DNA from: Aromatoleum toluvorans
GTDB taxonomy: Bacteria; Pseudomonadota; Gammaproteobacteria; Burkholderiales; Rhodocyclaceae
Direction of reading: 5' to 3'
Length of the DNA stretch: 59,599 bases
Assembly (NCBI RefSeq): GCF_012910905.1
Contig: NZ_WTVN01000031.1
Location: 1-59,599 of the forward strand
The position numbers and the translations under genes are program-made. Positions 18,145 to 27,065 of this stretch are shown here, in pieces. Below the pieces are notes generated by a model that searched no databases, was not told the DNA's origin, and saw only the letters and a list, made by a program, of their open reading frames with translations. Position 1 is the first letter of the stretch. Each line of letters starts with the position of its first letter.

Positions 18145-21100
18145 ATGAAACCGATCAAGAGCATCCTCGTCGCCAACCGTGGCGAAATCGCGATCCGCGT
18201 GTTCCGCGCCGCGAGCGAACTGGGCATCCGCACGGTGGCGATCTTCGCCAACGAGGACCGCTTCGCGCTGCACCGCTTCAAGGCCGACGAGTCCTATCTG
18301 GTCGGCAACGGCCAGAAGCCCATCGCCGCCTACCTCGACATTGCGGACATCATCCGCGTCGCGAAGGACGCGCAAGTCGATGCGATCCACCCCGGCTACG
18401 GCTTCCTGTCCGAGAACCCCGAGTTCGCCGAAGCCTGCGCCGCGGCCGGCATCGCCTTCATCGGCCCGCAGCCGCAGGTGATGCGCGACCTCGGCAACAA
18501 GGTCGCCGCGCGCAACCTCGCGATCGCCGCGGGCGTGCCGGTCGTGCCCGCCACCGGCGTCTTGCCGCGCGACCTCGACGAGATCAAGCGCCTCGCGCGC
18601 CAAGTCGGCTACCCGCTGATGCTGAAAGCCAGCTGGGGCGGCGGCGGCCGCGGCATGCGCGCGATCGAGAACGAAGAAGAACTCCCCGGCCTGCTGGACG
18701 TCGCCCGCCGCGAAGCACTCGCCGCCTTCGGCAACGACGAGGTGTACCTCGAGAAGCTGGTGCGCCGCGCCCGCCACGTCGAAGTACAGGTCCTGGGCGA
18801 CACGCACGGCAACCTCGTACATCTCTTCGAGCGCGATTGCTCGGTGCAGCGACGCAACCAGAAAGTCGTCGAACGCGCCCCCGCCCCCTACCTGGACGGC
18901 GCCCGCCGCACCGAGCTGTGCGACGCCGCGCTCAAGCTCTGTCATGCCGCGCACTACACCCACGCCGGCACCGTCGAATTCCTGATGGACGCCGACACCG
19001 GCGCCTTCTACTTCATCGAAGTCAATCCGCGCATCCAGGTCGAGCACACCGTCACCGAACAGGTCACCGGCGTCGACATCGTCAAGGCGCAGATCCGCGT
19101 CACCGAAGGCGCGAGGATCGGGGCGGAAGACGCCTACCTCCCGGCGCAATCGGCCATCCGCCTCAACGGCCACGCGCTGCAGTGCCGCGTCACGACCGAA
19201 GACCCGGAGAACAGCTTCACCCCCGACTACGGCCGCATCACCGCCTACCGCAGCGCCGCGGGCTTCGGCCTGCGCCTCGACGGCGGCACCGCCTACTCGG
19301 GCGCAGTGATCACCCCGTTCTACGATTCGCTGCTGGTGAAGGTCACCGCCTGGGGCCACAGCCCGGACGAAGCCATCTCCCGCATGGACCGCGGCCTGCG
19401 CGAGTTCCGCATCCGCGGCGTGTCGTCCAACCTGCAGTTCCTCGAGAACGTCATCGCGCATCCGCTCTTCAAGTCCGGCGAATGCACGACGCGCTTCATC
19501 GACACCACGCCCGAACTCTTCCGCTTCCAGAAGCGCCAGGACCGCGCGACCAAGCTGCTGAAATTCCTCGGCGAAGTCAGCGTCAACGGCAACCCCGAGA
19601 TGGCCGGGCGCCAGGCGCCCAGGCTCCCGCTCGCGAAGCCGATCAAGCCGCAGGTCGACCTCGCGGCAGCGCCCGCCGCCGGCACGCGCGACCGCCTCAA
19701 GGAGCTGGGCCCGCAGCGCTTCGCCGAGTGGATGAAGAACGAAAAGCGTGTGCTGCTGACCGACACGACGATGCGCGACGCGCACCAGTCGCTCTTCGCC
19801 ACCCGCATGCGCACGCGCGACATGCTCGAGATCGCGCCGCACTACGCACGCCTGGTGCCCGAGCTTTTCTCGCTCGAATGCTGGGGCGGCGCGACCTTCG
19901 ACGTGGCGCTGCGCTTCCTCAAGGAAGACCCGTGGGAGCGCCTCGCGCGCCTGCGCCAGGCGGTGCCCAACGTGCTGTTCCAGATGCTGCTGCGCGCCTC
20001 GAACGCCGTCGGCTACACGAACTACTCCGACAACGTCGTGCGCTACTTCGTGCAGCAGGCGGGGAAGGAGGGCATCGACGTCTTCCGCGTGTTCGATTCG
20101 CTCAACTGGATCGACAACATGCGCGTCGCGATGGACGCAGTGAATGAAGCGGGCGCGCTGTGCGAAGGCACGATCTGCTACACCGGCGACCTCTTCGACG
20201 CGAGCCGCCCGAAGTACAACCTGCAGTACTACGTCAACCTCGCCAAACAGCTCGAAAAGGCCGGCGCCCATATCCTCGGCATCAAGGACATGGCCGGCGT
20301 GTGCAAGCCGCGCGCCGCCAGGGCATTGGTCAAGGCGCTGAAGGAAGAAGTGGGCCTGCCGATCCACTTCCACACCCATGACACCTCCGGCATTGCCGCC
20401 GCGAGCGTGCTCGCCGCGATCGAAGCGGGTGTCGACGCCGTCGACGGCGCGATGGACGCGATGAGCGGCCTCACCGCGCAGCCCAACCTCGGCTCGATCG
20501 CCGCCGCCTTGGCCGGTTCCGAGCGCGACACCGGGCTCGACCTCGACGCGATGCAGTCGCTGTCGCACTACTGGGAAGGCGTGCGCCGCGCCTACGCGCC
20601 CTTCGAGGCCGACATCCGCTGCGGCACCTCCGACGTGTACAAGCACGAGATGCCCGGCGGGCAGTACACGAACCTGCGCGAGCAGGCCCGCGCGATGGGG
20701 ATCGACCACCGCTGGCCGGAAGTCTCGCAGGCCTACGCCGACGTGAACCAGCTCTTCGGCGACATCGTGAAGGTCACGCCGACGTCGAAAGTCGTCGGCG
20801 ACCTGGCCCTCTTCATGGTCGCCAACGACCTCACGCCCGCGGAAGTGCGCGACCCCGCGAAGGAAATCGCCTTCCCCGAGTCGGTGATCTCGCTCTTCAA
20901 GGGCGAACTCGGCTTCCCGCCTGACGGCTTCCCGAAGGAGCTCGAGCGCAAGGTGCTGAAAGGCGCCGAGCCGCTCGCGGGCCGGGCCGGGGACTTCCTG
21001 CCCGCCGTCGACCTCGACGCCGCGCGTGCCGACGCCGAAGCCGCCACCGGCCGCCAGATCTCCGACACCGACCTCGCCTCCTGGCTGATGTATCCCAAGG

Positions 21101-21594
21101 TCTTCAAGGACTACGCCGCGCACCATGCGCGCTTCGGCGACGTGTCGCTGCTGCCCACGCCGGTGTTCTTCTACGGCCTCAAGGACCGCGAGGAGATCAG
21201 CGTCGACATCGAGAAGGGCAAGAGCCTGATCGTGCGCCAGACCGGTAGCAGCGACACGCCGGACGAGGAGGGCCGCGTAAAGGTCTTCTTCGAGCTGAAT
21301 GGCCAGCCGCGCCTGCAGCGCATCCCCAAGGCCGGCGCCGCCCCGACCGGACGCCGCCACCCGAAGATCGACGAGGCCAACCCCAACCACATCGGCGCGC
21401 CGATGCCCGGTGCCGTCGTGACGGTCGCGGTGCACGCCGGCCAGAAGATCGCCAAGGGCACGCCGCTGGTGTCGATCGAGGCGATGAAGATGGAAACCGC
21501 GCTCACCGCCGAGCGCGACGCGGTCGTCAAGGCGGTGTTCGTGAAGCCCGGCGACAAGGTCGCCGCGAAGGATCTGCTGGTCGAGCTGCAGTAA
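18145..21594 (+). CDS. pyc: Pyruvate carboxylase (single-chain)
   Basis: A 1149-residue biotin enzyme converting pyruvate, bicarbonate and ATP to oxaloacetate (anaplerosis). In order: biotin carboxylase (1-450; ILVANRGEIAIRVFRA, KASWGGGGRGMR, EVNPRIQVEHTVTE), carboxyltransferase (about 530-800; LLTDTTMRDAHQSL, HFHTHDTSG), the tetramerisation/linker region, and biotin carrier (about 1075-1149) with the biotinyl-Lys in EAMKMET. All key motifs are intact. It has its own 201-bp upstream region and a strong terminator after the stop, so it is monocistronic. An anaplerotic carboxylase suits growth on organic acids or on aromatic compounds degraded via acetyl-CoA. Confidence 0.97.
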   Translation: MKPIKSILVANRGEIAIRVFRAASELGIRTVAIFANEDRFALHRFKADESYLVGNGQKPIAAYLDIADIIRVAKDAQVDAIHPGYGFLSENPEFAEACAAAGIAFIGPQPQVMRDLGNKVAARNLAIAAGVPVVPATGVLPRDLDEIKRLARQVGYPLMLKASWGGGGRGMRAIENEEELPGLLDVARREALAAFGNDEVYLEKLVRRARHVEVQVLGDTHGNLVHLFERDCSVQRRNQKVVERAPAPYLDGARRTELCDAALKLCHAAHYTHAGTVEFLMDADTGAFYFIEVNPRIQVEHTVTEQVTGVDIVKAQIRVTEGARIGAEDAYLPAQSAIRLNGHALQCRVTTEDPENSFTPDYGRITAYRSAAGFGLRLDGGTAYSGAVITPFYDSLLVKVTAWGHSPDEAISRMDRGLREFRIRGVSSNLQFLENVIAHPLFKSGECTTRFIDTTPELFRFQKRQDRATKLLKFLGEVSVNGNPEMAGRQAPRLPLAKPIKPQVDLAAAPAAGTRDRLKELGPQRFAEWMKNEKRVLLTDTTMRDAHQSLFATRMRTRDMLEIAPHYARLVPELFSLECWGGATFDVALRFLKEDPWERLARLRQAVPNVLFQMLLRASNAVGYTNYSDNVVRYFVQQAGKEGIDVFRVFDSLNWIDNMRVAMDAVNEAGALCEGTICYTGDLFDASRPKYNLQYYVNLAKQLEKAGAHILGIKDMAGVCKPRAARALVKALKEEVGLPIHFHTHDTSGIAAASVLAAIEAGVDAVDGAMDAMSGLTAQPNLGSIAAALAGSERDTGLDLDAMQSLSHYWEGVRRAYAPFEADIRCGTSDVYKHEMPGGQYTNLREQARAMGIDHRWPEVSQAYADVNQLFGDIVKVTPTSKVVGDLALFMVANDLTPAEVRDPAKEIAFPESVISLFKGELGFPPDGFPKELERKVLKGAEPLAGRAGDFLPAVDLDAARADAEAATGRQISDTDLASWLMYPKVFKDYAAHHARFGDVSLLPTPVFFYGLKDREEISVDIEKGKSLIVRQTGSSDTPDEEGRVKVFFELNGQPRLQRIPKAGAAPTGRRHPKIDEANPNHIGAPMPGAVVTVAVHAGQKIAKGTPLVSIEAMKMETALTAERDAVVKAVFVKPGDKVAAKDLLVELQ

Positions 21595-21638
21595 GCGCGA
21601 CCCCTACAGCGTTCTCCCCTCCTCTCCAGAGGGCTTGC

Positions 21639-21671
21639 CGGCCCGGGGCTTCGTGCCCCGGGCCGTTTTTT
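21639..21671 (+). terminator. Intrinsic terminator of pyc
   Basis: An 11-bp perfect stem (CGGCCCGGGGC at 21639-21649, GCCCCGGGCCG at 21655-21665) with a 5-nt loop, followed by six T residues, 45 bp after the pyc stop. A textbook rho-independent terminator. Confidence 0.93.
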
Positions 21672-21776
21672 CGTCTGCAGCGCCACGTGCCCGCACGCCT
21701 CCTCGAGCGGGGCCGCGGGCTCCCCCTTCACGCCTCAGCCCTGTCGCAACGTCCTCCCAGCGGGCCGGCTGTCGAC

Positions 21777-22172
21777 TCATTGGCAGACCGCGTTGCGCAG
21801 GCGGATCGTGCCGGCGCTGCGATAGGTGCGTGCCACCGTGCCGCCGACCTTGACGCGCTGGCCCTTCCTCATCTGCAGCAGGTCGCCGCAGCCGTGCGAG
21901 CCCGCGAGCAGCACGGTGACGCCGAGGCCGTCCTCGGCGACGATCTCGAATTCGTCCTTGCCGTAGACCTGTTTGACGCTGCCCGATGCAACAAAGGGCT
22001 TGTCGAGACAGGCCTTCTCGGCGGCATCGTCGAGGAAATAGGCAGTGTTCGTGCGGTCGCGGTTCAGTTCGTCGAATCCTGCCTTGGAGCAGGTGATCGC
22101 GGCGCTTGCCACGCCGGACAGCAGCAGGCCCGCGACGGCGGCGGCGAGTTGGCGGAATGCGATGTGCAGCAT
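21777..22172 (-). CDS. Small exported OB-fold-like protein at the end of the cytochrome operon
   Basis: A 131-residue protein with a signal peptide (residues 1-24, cleaving near VASAA) and four cysteines (ITCSK, KACLD, HGCGD, NAVCQ) suggesting two disulfides. The segment from FVASGSVKQV to KVGGTVARTY resembles the tRNA_anti-like OB-fold found in small periplasmic proteins; this is a pattern judgement. It lies 47 bp downstream of the 12-heme cytochrome and is the last gene of that operon. Its role is unknown; a structural partner of the cytochromes is possible. ATG 22172 is chosen because the signal peptide begins there. Confidence 0.75.
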   Translation of the reverse strand: MLHIAFRQLAAAVAGLLLSGVASAAITCSKAGFDELNRDRTNTAYFLDDAAEKACLDKPFVASGSVKQVYGKDEFEIVAEDGLGVTVLLAGSHGCGDLLQMRKGQRVKVGGTVARTYRSAGTIRLRNAVCQ

Positions 22173-22219
22173 GATTTCATCCTTCACGGGAAAAATCCGG
22201 GTGTCGATAACCCCGCCGT

Positions 22220-23950
22220 TCAATACGTCTCGGGGTTGTGATTGTCGTTGTGGCAGTTCATGTAGCAGCGCCCGTGGCCGGCCGAGGTGCGCTCCCATTT
22301 CAGCAGCCCCGCCGAGTTGCGCTTCACGATCGAGATGTCCCAGTTGATCAGGCGGCTGTTGTTCGTCGCGTTGCCCTGGGTCGAGGAAATGCCGTGCGGG
22401 TCGTGGCAGGCGCTGCAGGGCGTGCGGATGCTTACGACGTGCTTGCGGTGCACGGTGCTCGACACGCTGGTGCTCGAGTTGAGCAGGATGTTGCGGTCGT
22501 GGCACTTGTAGCACAGCGCGTAGGCGCCGGCGCTTTCGGTGGTGAAGTCGGCGGTCAGGTACTGGCGCTCGAGCAGCGGGGCGTACTTCGAGCCGTGCGG
22601 GCCGTCGGGGCCGATGCCGCCCGCGCCGGGGCCGGCATCGTTGCTGTGGCAATCGCTGCACTTGATGATGCTGGCCGTGGTCCATGGCGCCTTCAGGTCG
22701 GGGACGCTGGTGCCCTTGCCCGCGCCGGCGACCGGATGATACGACGGGTTCGACGTGCTGAACTCGAGCCGCGTGTTGGTCTGCACGATCTGGCGGGGGA
22801 TGTGGGCGGCGGGCTTGCCGGGGCTGTCGCCATGACAGCGGAAGCACAGCTGGTATTCCGCGGTGGCGGGTTCGACCGCGGTGCCGCCGATCGTGACGCC
22901 GCGCACGCCGGTGAGGGAACCGGGCAGGGCGCCGGCCGAGCCGGATTTCGCCGCGTGGGGATTGTGGCAGTCGGCGCATTCGACGTGGCGGGTCTGCGAC
23001 ACCGTCGGCTCGGCGGCATCGTGGACGCCGGTGGTCGTTGCGACCGGGTGGGCCGAGGCCTTGGCGAACTCCGCCTTGATGTTCTTCGCCGCGACGTTGC
23101 CGTTATGGCAGTGGTTGCAGTTGTCCTCCTCCTTGGCATCGTTGAGCAGCCACTTGCGGCCGCCGGCCGAGTGCGGGCGGTGGCAGTTCTCGCAGCCGTT
23201 GGCGGCGACGGTGGTGCCGCTGGTGTGCGGCCACGGACTGGTGCCGACGCCGTTCCAGGTCGCCGTCGACAACTTGTGGCTGCTGGTGCTCCACTGTGCC
23301 GGCTGATGGCAGGTCTGGCACAGCGCGGAGGCGGTGTTCGGCATCACCAGGAACTTGCCGTTGGTGTCGTCGTGGGCGTCATGGCAGGACGTGCATTGCA
23401 GCTTGCCGCCGGCGTCGAGGCGCACCTTGGCGGTCAGCGTCGCCGGGTCGGCGAGCTCGCCGCGGGTGGTCGCCAGCGCCGCGTTGTACAGGATCGACAC
23501 CGGGTGGTCGTCGGACAGGTCGGTGCCGAGGTTGCTGTGCCCGGCCGGCATCGTCGTCACGCCGCCCGCCATCGTCGTGACTTGGCTGCGGCTGCGCAGG
23601 TCGCCGAGGGCGATGGTGCCGTCGTGACAGGAGAGGCAGTCGAGCGAGGCGCCGTCCGGTTGGCCGGAGGCGGCCTTGGCGGTGGAGCTCGTGTAGGGGG
23701 TGTAGCCGCCGGTGCGCGCACGGCGGTTCCACAGCGGTTCGCTCGGCGAGGCGTTGTGGGAGATGTGGCAAAAGACGCACACCTGCGTCTCGCTCGCCGC
23801 CTTGACCGTCCCCGGGCCGCTCGCCGACAGGTTGTGCTTGCTCGCGACGATGCCGGCGCCGGCGGGCAGGGCGGCGAGCAGCAGCGTCGCGGCGAACGCG
23901 AGTGCCACCGGCAATCCGGCGAGGGGCCGGGCCGAGGTCCGCGCCGTCAT
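22220..23950 (-). CDS. 12-heme c-type cytochrome (doubled CXXCH family)
   Basis: A 576-residue exported protein: signal peptide 1-32, then 11 CXXCH motifs (CVFCH 58, CLSCH 105, CTSCH 166, CQTCH 191, CENCH 233, CNHCH 258, CADCH 305, CFRCH 349, CSDCH 411, CYKCH 450, CSACH 492) and a final CX3CH (CYMNCH, near residue 562). The start SKHNLSASGPG and CXXCHxxH pairs resemble the paired-CXXCH cytochromes of Geobacter-type metal reducers. It should be a periplasmic or outer-surface electron conduit. Its ATG overlaps the upstream NHL-lipoprotein stop (ATGA at 23947-23950). The CX3CH site needs relaxed haem-lyase specificity or may be unused. No lipobox. Confidence 0.93.
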   Translation of the reverse strand: MTARTSARPLAGLPVALAFAATLLLAALPAGAGIVASKHNLSASGPGTVKAASETQVCVFCHISHNASPSEPLWNRRARTGGYTPYTSSTAKAASGQPDGASLDCLSCHDGTIALGDLRSRSQVTTMAGGVTTMPAGHSNLGTDLSDDHPVSILYNAALATTRGELADPATLTAKVRLDAGGKLQCTSCHDAHDDTNGKFLVMPNTASALCQTCHQPAQWSTSSHKLSTATWNGVGTSPWPHTSGTTVAANGCENCHRPHSAGGRKWLLNDAKEEDNCNHCHNGNVAAKNIKAEFAKASAHPVATTTGVHDAAEPTVSQTRHVECADCHNPHAAKSGSAGALPGSLTGVRGVTIGGTAVEPATAEYQLCFRCHGDSPGKPAAHIPRQIVQTNTRLEFSTSNPSYHPVAGAGKGTSVPDLKAPWTTASIIKCSDCHSNDAGPGAGGIGPDGPHGSKYAPLLERQYLTADFTTESAGAYALCYKCHDRNILLNSSTSVSSTVHRKHVVSIRTPCSACHDPHGISSTQGNATNNSRLINWDISIVKRNSAGLLKWERTSAGHGRCYMNCHNDNHNPETY

Positions 23951-24996
23951 GCGGCCCCGCCCAGGTAGCGCAGCACCTGCACGCGCCGGTTGTAGGAGTC
24001 GGCGACATAGATGTAGCCGTCGCTGCCGACGAAGATGCCGGCCGGCAGCCAGAAGTCGCCGCGCTCGCGTCCCTGCTGGCCGACCGGGAGCAGGAAGCGG
24101 CCAGCCTCGTCGAAGATCTGCAGGCTGTGGAGCAGGGCGTCGACGAGATAGATGTGGCCGTCGCGGTCGGTCGCGACGCCCTTCGGCCGCGGCGTGTCGC
24201 CGGGCACGTCGCCCGAGCGGCCGAAGACGCCGGCGACGCGGCCGTCTGCGTCGAAAATCTGGATGCGGAAGTTGAGCGAATCGGTCACGTACAGGCGGCC
24301 GTCGGCCCCGCGCCACAGCGCCGTCGGGAAGTTGAACTCGCCCGGGCCTTCGCCCCGCCGGCCGATGCTCGTCTGCAGGCGCAGGTCGTGGTCGAACACG
24401 AGGATGCGATGGGCGCCGGTGTCGACGACGAGGAGGTGCCCTGCCGCGGGGTCGAAGGCGATGCCGGTCGGCTGGACCGGCGGGCTGTCGAGCACGAGCG
24501 GCGCGGCGGTCCGTTCGCCCGGCTTGATCACCAGCACGCGTGCGAGCCGGGAATCGGTGACATACACGTCGCCTGCGGCGCCTTCGGCGAGGCCCACGGG
24601 CGAGGGCAGCGGCGTGCCGCCCGGTCCGCGCACCAGGGTGTAGCCGCCGCCGAGCGGGTCGAAACGGTGCACGCCCTGCACGCCCGGGTCGGCGACGTAG
24701 ATGACGCCCTTGACCGCGACGACGGCCATCGGGCGCACCATGCGGGCCTCGTCGGCGCCCAACAGGAGGTCCTGCATGCGTTCGAGCAGGCTCCGCGTGA
24801 TGCCCAGGTCGGCAGGCCCGGCGATGCTGCGGATGTAGGCGATGCGCGCGGTTTCCGGCGCCGGCGGCCAGACGAGCGGCGGGCCTGTGGGCGCGTCGGG
24901 CCGGCTGCCGGTGCAGCCCGCGAGGGCGGCGACGAGCGCGAGGACGTGAGCGAGGCGGAAGGCGGTCGCGACGACGGAGAAGCGTCGGGGCGTCAT
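23947..24996 (-). CDS. NHL-repeat beta-propeller lipoprotein (second copy)
   Basis: A 349-residue lipoprotein. The lipobox is AALAGC (Cys at about 28), with no Asp at +2, so outer-membrane sorting is expected. Six NHL-type blades follow (about 85-349), with repeats such as GVIYVADPGVQGVHRFD, GDVYVTDSRLARVLV, GHLLVVDTGAHRILVFD, GRLYVTDSLNFRIQIFD and GYIYVADSYNRRVQVL. NHL propellers are binding platforms for proteins, RNA or glycans. It sits between the beta-barrel (2-nt gap) and the 12-heme cytochrome (4-bp overlap), so a scaffold role in the same surface complex is inferred. It is homologous to the other NHL lipoprotein at 27066-28220. Confidence 0.88.
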   Translation of the reverse strand: MTPRRFSVVATAFRLAHVLALVAALAGCTGSRPDAPTGPPLVWPPAPETARIAYIRSIAGPADLGITRSLLERMQDLLLGADEARMVRPMAVVAVKGVIYVADPGVQGVHRFDPLGGGYTLVRGPGGTPLPSPVGLAEGAAGDVYVTDSRLARVLVIKPGERTAAPLVLDSPPVQPTGIAFDPAAGHLLVVDTGAHRILVFDHDLRLQTSIGRRGEGPGEFNFPTALWRGADGRLYVTDSLNFRIQIFDADGRVAGVFGRSGDVPGDTPRPKGVATDRDGHIYLVDALLHSLQIFDEAGRFLLPVGQQGRERGDFWLPAGIFVGSDGYIYVADSYNRRVQVLRYLGGAA

Positions 24997-24998
24997 CG

Positions 24999-27044
24999 TC
25001 AGAGATCCCGCCGCAGGCTGATCTGGAACAGCGTATGGCTGCGCTCGAACCCGGCCTGGGTCTCGCGTCCGTGCGCGAGCCGTGCGTTCATCGCCAGCTT
25101 GCGCTCGCGCCACTGCGCGTTGATCGCGTTGTCCACGCGGCAGCGCACCGTCGGGCCGCCGCGGTCGCATTCGAAATTGCGCACCGCCGACACATCGACG
25201 CCCATCCAGCGCGCCGAAAAACGCAGGCCGTAGCCGCGCAGGTCCATGTCCTGCGCGGAACTGGCGTAGTCCATCGTCATCCGGTGCAGCGTCACCCCGA
25301 CATTGCCGAGATCGAACAGCGGTTCCTCGGTCTGCAGGTACAGGTCGGCGGCGTTGCGCACGAGCGGGCTGATCGGGTCGACGATGCGTTCGTGCTCGAC
25401 CGTCGCGCCGGCCGACAGCGGGACGCCCGCTGCGCTGAACGGCAGGTCCGTGCGTAGGCCGTAAAGCCGGCTGCGCGAGTCGCCGAGCGCGAAGGTGGGC
25501 GTGCCCGACAGGACCTCCACCGTCGAGCGCGATTCGCGCAGGTAGAGGCTCAGGCGCTGGGACAGGGACCAGCCGAGGTTGAAGGTCTGGTCGGTTTCCG
25601 CGCTGGCGAAGGTGCCGCCGAGGTCGTACGCGTAGTCGACCAGCACGTCCTCGCCGTCGAGGATGCTGCCGCCGATGAGGCGCTGAAGGCGCGTCGTCTG
25701 TCCGACCGTGGTGAGCGTGTAGTCGATGTTTTCGACATAGACCTGCGAGCGAGTCAGGTTGCTGACGACGACGCTGCCGGCGACGACGCGCGCCTGCGAC
25801 AGCGCGCTCGGCGAGGTTCCGCCGAGGATCGTGCGCTCGCCGATCGCGCGCGCGTCGGACGCCTGTGCCCGCTGGCTGCGCTGATCGTGGCGCACCCGGT
25901 AGCTCGCCGTCAGGGTGCCGAGGGGCAAGGCCTGCTGGCGACGCACCATCGCGTCGACGCCGCGGTCGCTCACCGAGAAGGGGCCGGCCTGCTGCGTCTC
26001 GATGCGTCCGCCCGCCGACAGCTCCAGTTCCTTGTCCGGCGACCAGGCGATGCCCGAGGAGGCGCTCTGCGTCACCGCCGCGCGGTCCCCGTTGTCGTTG
26101 TTGCTGTAGTGCGCGGTGCCGAAGCTGGTGAGCGCGTCGGAATGCTTCATGCGCAGGTCGAGGAGCAGGTTGAGGTCGGACTGCTGCGGCATCGCCCGTC
26201 CATCGACCACGAAATCGTGCCGGTTGAGCGACACGAGGTTGAGCAGCTCGTGCTCGCCGTCGGTCCCGAAGGGCAGGCGCGTGTCGATGTCGAGGCTCCC
26301 GCTGTCCGACGTCGACGACTGGATCGGCAGGCTGGTGCTGCCGCTCAGCGATTCCTGGCGGACGGCCTGGAACTGGACCTGCGTCGCCCCCTGCTTGCCG
26401 ATGTCGCGCGAAAGGCGCAGGTTCAGCTGGTCGGTGCGGTCGTGCATCACGCGCTCGTCGCTGCGGCCGTTCGATTCCGAGCGTGTCAGTTCGAAGCGCA
26501 GCGGCGTCGGCAGCGCGGCGGCGGTCGCCGCGACCTCCATGCCGTAGCGCGAGGTCTCCTGCTGCAGGGTCTGCCCGGGGGCGATCGACAGCACCGGGTT
26601 CAGGTGCTCGTAGAACAGCGCTCCGCTCACCGGCTTGCCGCGGAGGAAGTTCGCGCGCCCGACGAGGTTGTACAGCACGCCGCGCGACTGCGTCGTGCCG
26701 CCGTCCGTCTCGAGCGCGCCGGCCTGCAGGATCGGCCCGCCGCCGATGTCCAGCGTCACGAAGTTCGGGTGGTAGACGTAGCTGTGCGTCATCAGGAAGA
26801 CTTCGTTCCGCCAGTCCGAATCGCCCTGCGTCGAGCGCGTGACGCCCGCGGGGCCGGCCTGGCGCGTCGCGTCGCGGTTGCCGAGATAGTTCGTCGACAC
26901 GTGACCTTCAACGTCCGTCAGGTTGAACAACGCGACCTCCTGTGCCGCGGCGCCCGCGCTGAAGCCGGCGAGCAGCGACACCAGCGCGCGCCCGGCCAGT
27001 GCTTGCGCCGGCCGGAGCCGCGCCGCGTCGGCGCATCGTCGCAT
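24999..27044 (-). CDS. Outer-membrane beta-barrel (candidate porin of an electron conduit)
   Basis: A 681-residue protein with a signal peptide (1-35, ending GAAAQE) and alternating polar/hydrophobic strands to the C-terminus, e.g. GVLYNLVGRANFL, TLTASYRVRHDQ, VDVSAVRNFECD, LFQISLRRDL. It looks like a large outer-membrane barrel of roughly MtrB size. It lacks the N-terminal CXXC of MtrB/PioB proteins; its only cysteines are two near the end (FEC, VRC). Between two NHL lipoprotein genes and near two multihaem cytochromes, it is the natural candidate for the barrel that passes electrons across the outer membrane. I do not recognise the exact family; TIGR03016-type barrels are an alternative. 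Confidence 0.85.
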   Translation of the reverse strand: MRRCADAARLRPAQALAGRALVSLLAGFSAGAAAQEVALFNLTDVEGHVSTNYLGNRDATRQAGPAGVTRSTQGDSDWRNEVFLMTHSYVYHPNFVTLDIGGGPILQAGALETDGGTTQSRGVLYNLVGRANFLRGKPVSGALFYEHLNPVLSIAPGQTLQQETSRYGMEVAATAAALPTPLRFELTRSESNGRSDERVMHDRTDQLNLRLSRDIGKQGATQVQFQAVRQESLSGSTSLPIQSSTSDSGSLDIDTRLPFGTDGEHELLNLVSLNRHDFVVDGRAMPQQSDLNLLLDLRMKHSDALTSFGTAHYSNNDNGDRAAVTQSASSGIAWSPDKELELSAGGRIETQQAGPFSVSDRGVDAMVRRQQALPLGTLTASYRVRHDQRSQRAQASDARAIGERTILGGTSPSALSQARVVAGSVVVSNLTRSQVYVENIDYTLTTVGQTTRLQRLIGGSILDGEDVLVDYAYDLGGTFASAETDQTFNLGWSLSQRLSLYLRESRSTVEVLSGTPTFALGDSRSRLYGLRTDLPFSAAGVPLSAGATVEHERIVDPISPLVRNAADLYLQTEEPLFDLGNVGVTLHRMTMDYASSAQDMDLRGYGLRFSARWMGVDVSAVRNFECDRGGPTVRCRVDNAINAQWRERKLAMNARLAHGRETQAGFERSHTLFQISLRRDL

Positions 27045-27065
27045 GCGTCAATCCCCTTCGCCCCC

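Noticed and set aside
18100-21435. Long open frame (over 1100 codons) antisense to pyc
   Set aside because: It lies opposite a full-length pyruvate carboxylase and reads as His/Val/Arg/Asp-rich low-complexity protein. It is a by-product of strong third-position G/C bias, with no recognisable domain.
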